Assembly (NCBI GenBank): GCA_958405565.1
Contig: CATYEN010000012.1
Location: 1 to 52,096, forward strand
Length of the DNA stretch: 52,096 bases
Source of the DNA: an uncultured Collinsella sp.
Lineage (GTDB): Bacteria > Actinomycetota > Coriobacteriia > Coriobacteriales > Coriobacteriaceae
Direction of reading: 5' to 3'
Below, piece by piece: positions 50,603 to 52,096 of the stretch (the stretch's first letter is position 1; every line of letters begins with the position of its first letter). Below the pieces are notes generated by a model. It did not search any database, was not told the DNA's origin, and worked only from the letters and a program-made list of their open reading frames with translations. Made by a program: the position numbers and the translations under genes.

Positions 50603-50653
50603 CCGCCCCCGCGTAAGCGAAGACGGCCACTTCTCACGATGAAAACGTGTATC

Positions 50654-50698
50654 GGAGTTGGCAAGACCCGCTGCCACGGGTGCCATCCGTACCCCTAT
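50654..50698. repeat. Right arm of the inverted repeat around the toxin gene
   Basis: GGAGTTGGC (50654-50662) and GCCATCCGTACCCCTAT (50682-50698), the reverse complement of the left arm with a 19-base insertion between the two parts. It would let the 3' part of the toxin mRNA pair with its 5' leader. Confidence 0.6.
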
Positions 50699-50725
50699 CT
50701 TATCTGCAGGCGCTCTGTCTCGCAA
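50697..50725 (-). promoter_or_regulatory. Convergent promoter, candidate antitoxin RNA promoter
   Basis: On the minus strand, TTGCGA (-35) and TAAGAT (-10) with exactly 17 bases between, reading toward the toxin gene. A transcript from here would begin near 50690 and be antisense to the toxin mRNA. Confidence 0.55.
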
Positions 50726-50837
50726 GCGTTGCGGCAACTGGGTGAAAGGCGCGAGCGGGTGAATTCGTGTCCGTACGGGCCCGTAAACTTCTCAGTGAGG
50801 TTAAGCGTTGGTTTATCCGGCCGTTAGAGGAGTTGCC

Positions 50838-51164
50838 ATGTACGAGCCTTCACGTGTTCTTCTGTCATTTCATATCGCAGGATTTCAATATGCCGACGGC
50901 GCTTTGGTCCTAGGCGATCTTAAAGTGGGCGATAAACTGACGCTGTGCGCCGAGCGCGATAATCCCCATGACCCCGAGGCGGTTGCGATCTATTACGGCA
51001 AGACCAAGCTCGGCTATGTTCCGGGAAACGAGGTCGGCCCGCTGTCCTTGATGATGTATTACGGTCACGAGGACGTATTTGAGGCCCGCGTGCAACAGGT
51101 TGCTCCCGAGCGCAGCCCGTGGCATCAGGTGCGCGTTGGACTCTACGTGGTGGATGCTCGCTAA
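50838..51164 (+). CDS. HIRAN-domain protein
   Basis: 108 residues, all one HIRAN domain: FHIAGFQYADGALVLGDLKV, GDKLTLCAERDNPHDPEAVA, then KLGYVPGNEVGPLS. HIRAN domains bind DNA ends or stalled forks, and stand-alone bacterial forms occur near repair and mobile-element genes. ATG 50838 has AGAGGAG upstream; the longer frame adds 10 residues without support. It is followed 18 bases later by a 59-residue gene, so they may be one operon. Confidence 0.85.
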   Translation: MYEPSRVLLSFHIAGFQYADGALVLGDLKVGDKLTLCAERDNPHDPEAVAIYYGKTKLGYVPGNEVGPLSLMMYYGHEDVFEARVQQVAPERSPWHQVRVGLYVVDAR

Positions 51165-51182
51165 TCGGTAAGGGAGACTGCC

Positions 51183-51362
51183 ATGTTTGATAACGATGAT
51201 CTGTTTGATCTGACAGACGATCCGTTTGAGTGGGATATGCTACTCGATGACGATGAGTTGGAGCGGGATCGTAAGAAGCGGCAGGATAAGAATACCCAGG
51301 GTGACGCTTCGAAAAAGCAAGACAAGCGCCGCCGCGGACTGTTCGGCGGGTTCTTTGGATAA
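51183..51362 (+). CDS. Small charged protein of unknown function
   Basis: 59 residues. The first half is acidic (FDNDDLFDLTDDPFEWDMLL), the middle is Lys/Asp-rich and disordered, and the end is basic then Gly/Phe-rich (RRRGLFGGFFG). ATG 51183 has AAGGGAG at a good distance, and the frame is intact, so it is likely real although short. It sits between the HIRAN and phosphoesterase genes, with short gaps. No family was recognised. Confidence 0.65.
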   Translation: MFDNDDLFDLTDDPFEWDMLLDDDELERDRKKRQDKNTQGDASKKQDKRRRGLFGGFFG

Positions 51363-51382
51363 CCGCCGCATCGCTGCGTCTG

Positions 51383-51388
51383 TATACT
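51383..51388 (+). promoter_or_regulatory. -10 box candidate before the phosphoesterase gene
   Basis: TATACT, 41 bases before the start codon, in the same GTATACTTA setting as at 31653-31658. No clear -35 box. Confidence 0.3.
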
Positions 51389-51428
51389 TAGCACGAGTTG
51401 AACACGTTGCGAAATGAGGACAGAGACG

Positions 51429-51974
51429 ATGATGTGGTTTACCGCCGATCTGCACCTGGGCGATACGAATATCTTGCACGACATGGACCGGCCGTTTGGC
51501 TCGGTCGAGGAGATGAATCGCAAGGTCATCGATGCCATCAATGAGTGCGTGGCTGTGGATGACCGTCTCTACATTCTGGGTGACTTTACCTATCGTTTGC
51601 CCCTGGCGGAGGCGGTGCGCCTGCGCGAGCGTATTGCCTGCCAAAACGTGACGCTCATCCGTGGTAACCATGACGGCGATTGGGAAGATCCCGACGTGCC
51701 GCAAATTTGGGAAGACGTGCGTGATTATCTGGAGATTGCCCCCGGCTATGCCAAGGGCCATCGTCTGGTTATGAGCCACTACCCCATGCTTAGCTGGAAT
51801 GGCAAGGCGCGTGGTGCCATCATGCTGCACGGACATATCCACAGCAGGGGAGACCGCACCAACGCACGCAACCGCGATCGCGAGCGCCCTATCTTTCGCT
51901 ACGATGTCGGTCTCGATGCCAACGAGTACAAGCCCGTAAGCCGGGATCAAATCCTGGGCTTCTTTGGACTGTAA
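51429..51974 (+). CDS. Metallophosphoesterase
   Basis: 181 residues. Calcineurin-like motifs in order: TADLHLGD (metal site 1), LGDFTYRL (GDxx), LIRGNHDGDW (GNHD), VMSHYPML (H) and MLHGHIHSRGD (GHxH). The family cleaves phosphomono- or diesters with two metal ions. Three in-frame ATGs exist (51414, 51429, 51432); GAGGA at 51416-51420 favours 51429. The substrate is unknown. The last 120 bases of the window after it hold no clear gene. Confidence 0.88.
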   Translation: MMWFTADLHLGDTNILHDMDRPFGSVEEMNRKVIDAINECVAVDDRLYILGDFTYRLPLAEAVRLRERIACQNVTLIRGNHDGDWEDPDVPQIWEDVRDYLEIAPGYAKGHRLVMSHYPMLSWNGKARGAIMLHGHIHSRGDRTNARNRDRERPIFRYDVGLDANEYKPVSRDQILGFFGL

Positions 51975-52096
51975 TGCTCGAACCACCACAGACGATATGA
52001 GCAGGACATAGAAACATTGAGAGCCCCTGCTGCATGAAAATCCGCGGATTAGGCCGACAATGGTGAGTGTCTAATTCAACCGCGGCGGCCACGCCG
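51975..52096. other. Window end without a recognisable gene
   Basis: An imperfect inverted repeat CCGCGGATTAG / CTAATTCAACCGCGG (about 52041-52085) may end the phosphoesterase transcript. Nothing else is seen. Confidence 0.3.

Larger units (their letters stand above)
50603..50837. other. Gap between the toxin peptide and the HIRAN gene
   Basis: Apart from the right arm and the convergent promoter, no gene is supported. A 62-codon open frame at 50639-50827 has no ribosome-binding site and is Cys/Arg-rich, so it is not called. The stretch probably carries the antitoxin RNA. Confidence 0.45.

Noticed and set aside
50639..50827. 62-codon frame between the toxin peptide and HIRAN gene
   Set aside because: No ribosome-binding site, and it overlaps the proposed antisense promoter and repeat arm.
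51889..52092. Minus-strand frame at the window end
   Set aside because: It runs into the phosphoesterase gene on the other strand and shows no family pattern.

Overview
The window is a gene-dense, roughly 60% GC bacterial chromosome segment. Its content fits a gut anaerobe of the Coriobacteriia, most likely Collinsella or a close relative. That assignment is inferred from gene content and style (bile-salt-hydrolase-type enzyme, rubrerythrin, KUP transporter, RGG-tailed small protein, many palindromic intergenic elements); no rRNA marker is present. No rRNA, tRNA, CRISPR array, prophage or complete insertion sequence was seen.

Layout. 1-7.6 kb: a TetM-type translation GTPase, an Orc1/Cdc6-like AAA ATPase, a GNAT acetyltransferase, a UvrA-like ABC ATPase without the UvrB-binding insert, and a convergent second AAA ATPase. 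One 29-bp palindrome marks each gene junction here. 7.6-11.6 kb: an AT-richer block with a small serine recombinase, a lipoprotein, a DUF4230-like protein and an EcsC-family protein. 11.7-14.6 kb: TrmL, a COG0523 GTPase, an ArsC/Spx-fold protein without the usual cysteine and an iron-sulfur flavoprotein. 14.7-19.1 kb: two related cyclic-di-GMP proteins. 19.4-22.5 kb: a patatin-like lipase, a tandem hairpin array, then a TPP-riboswitch-controlled thiM / thiamine-binding protein / thiE operon. 22.7-27.3 kb: HAD phosphatase, LysR regulator, MetE-core methyltransferase and a uracil-type permease. 27.3-31.5 kb: an esterase, a cell-surface beta-helix-like protein and a purine permease. 31.7-35.5 kb: a peptide deformylase paralogue with a lost catalytic Glu, a bile-salt-hydrolase-family enzyme and KUP. 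35.7-39.8 kb: an EamA exporter divergent from a LysR regulator, an XRE-HTH/alanine-aminotransferase fusion and a canonical peptide deformylase. 40-45.8 kb: an RGG-tailed protein, pdxST with divergent pdxR, and a PD-(D/E)XK-like protein bracketed by two 119-bp repeats. 46-52 kb: rubrerythrin, a DUF5131 protein, an alcohol/aldehyde dehydrogenase pair, a tiny holin-like toxin locus, a HIRAN protein, a 59-residue protein and a metallophosphoesterase.

How the genes work together. Cofactor supply is prominent: thiamine salvage under a TPP switch, and de novo PLP synthesis under a MocR regulator. Nucleobase uptake uses two NCS2 permeases. Oxygen defence includes rubrerythrin and an iron-sulfur flavoprotein.

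Most notable signals: (i) both AAA ATPases have 13-bp direct repeats at an exact 20-bp period just upstream; (ii) an HTH-aminotransferase fusion has an internal ribosome-binding site at the normal start of the enzyme and TTGAAC operator-like repeats upstream; (iii) a type I toxin-antitoxin-like locus has an inverted repeat around a 27-residue membrane peptide and a convergent promoter; (iv) a deformylase paralogue has HMIDH in place of HExDH; (v) several families of palindromic elements sit at gene ends, some supplying the stop codon.
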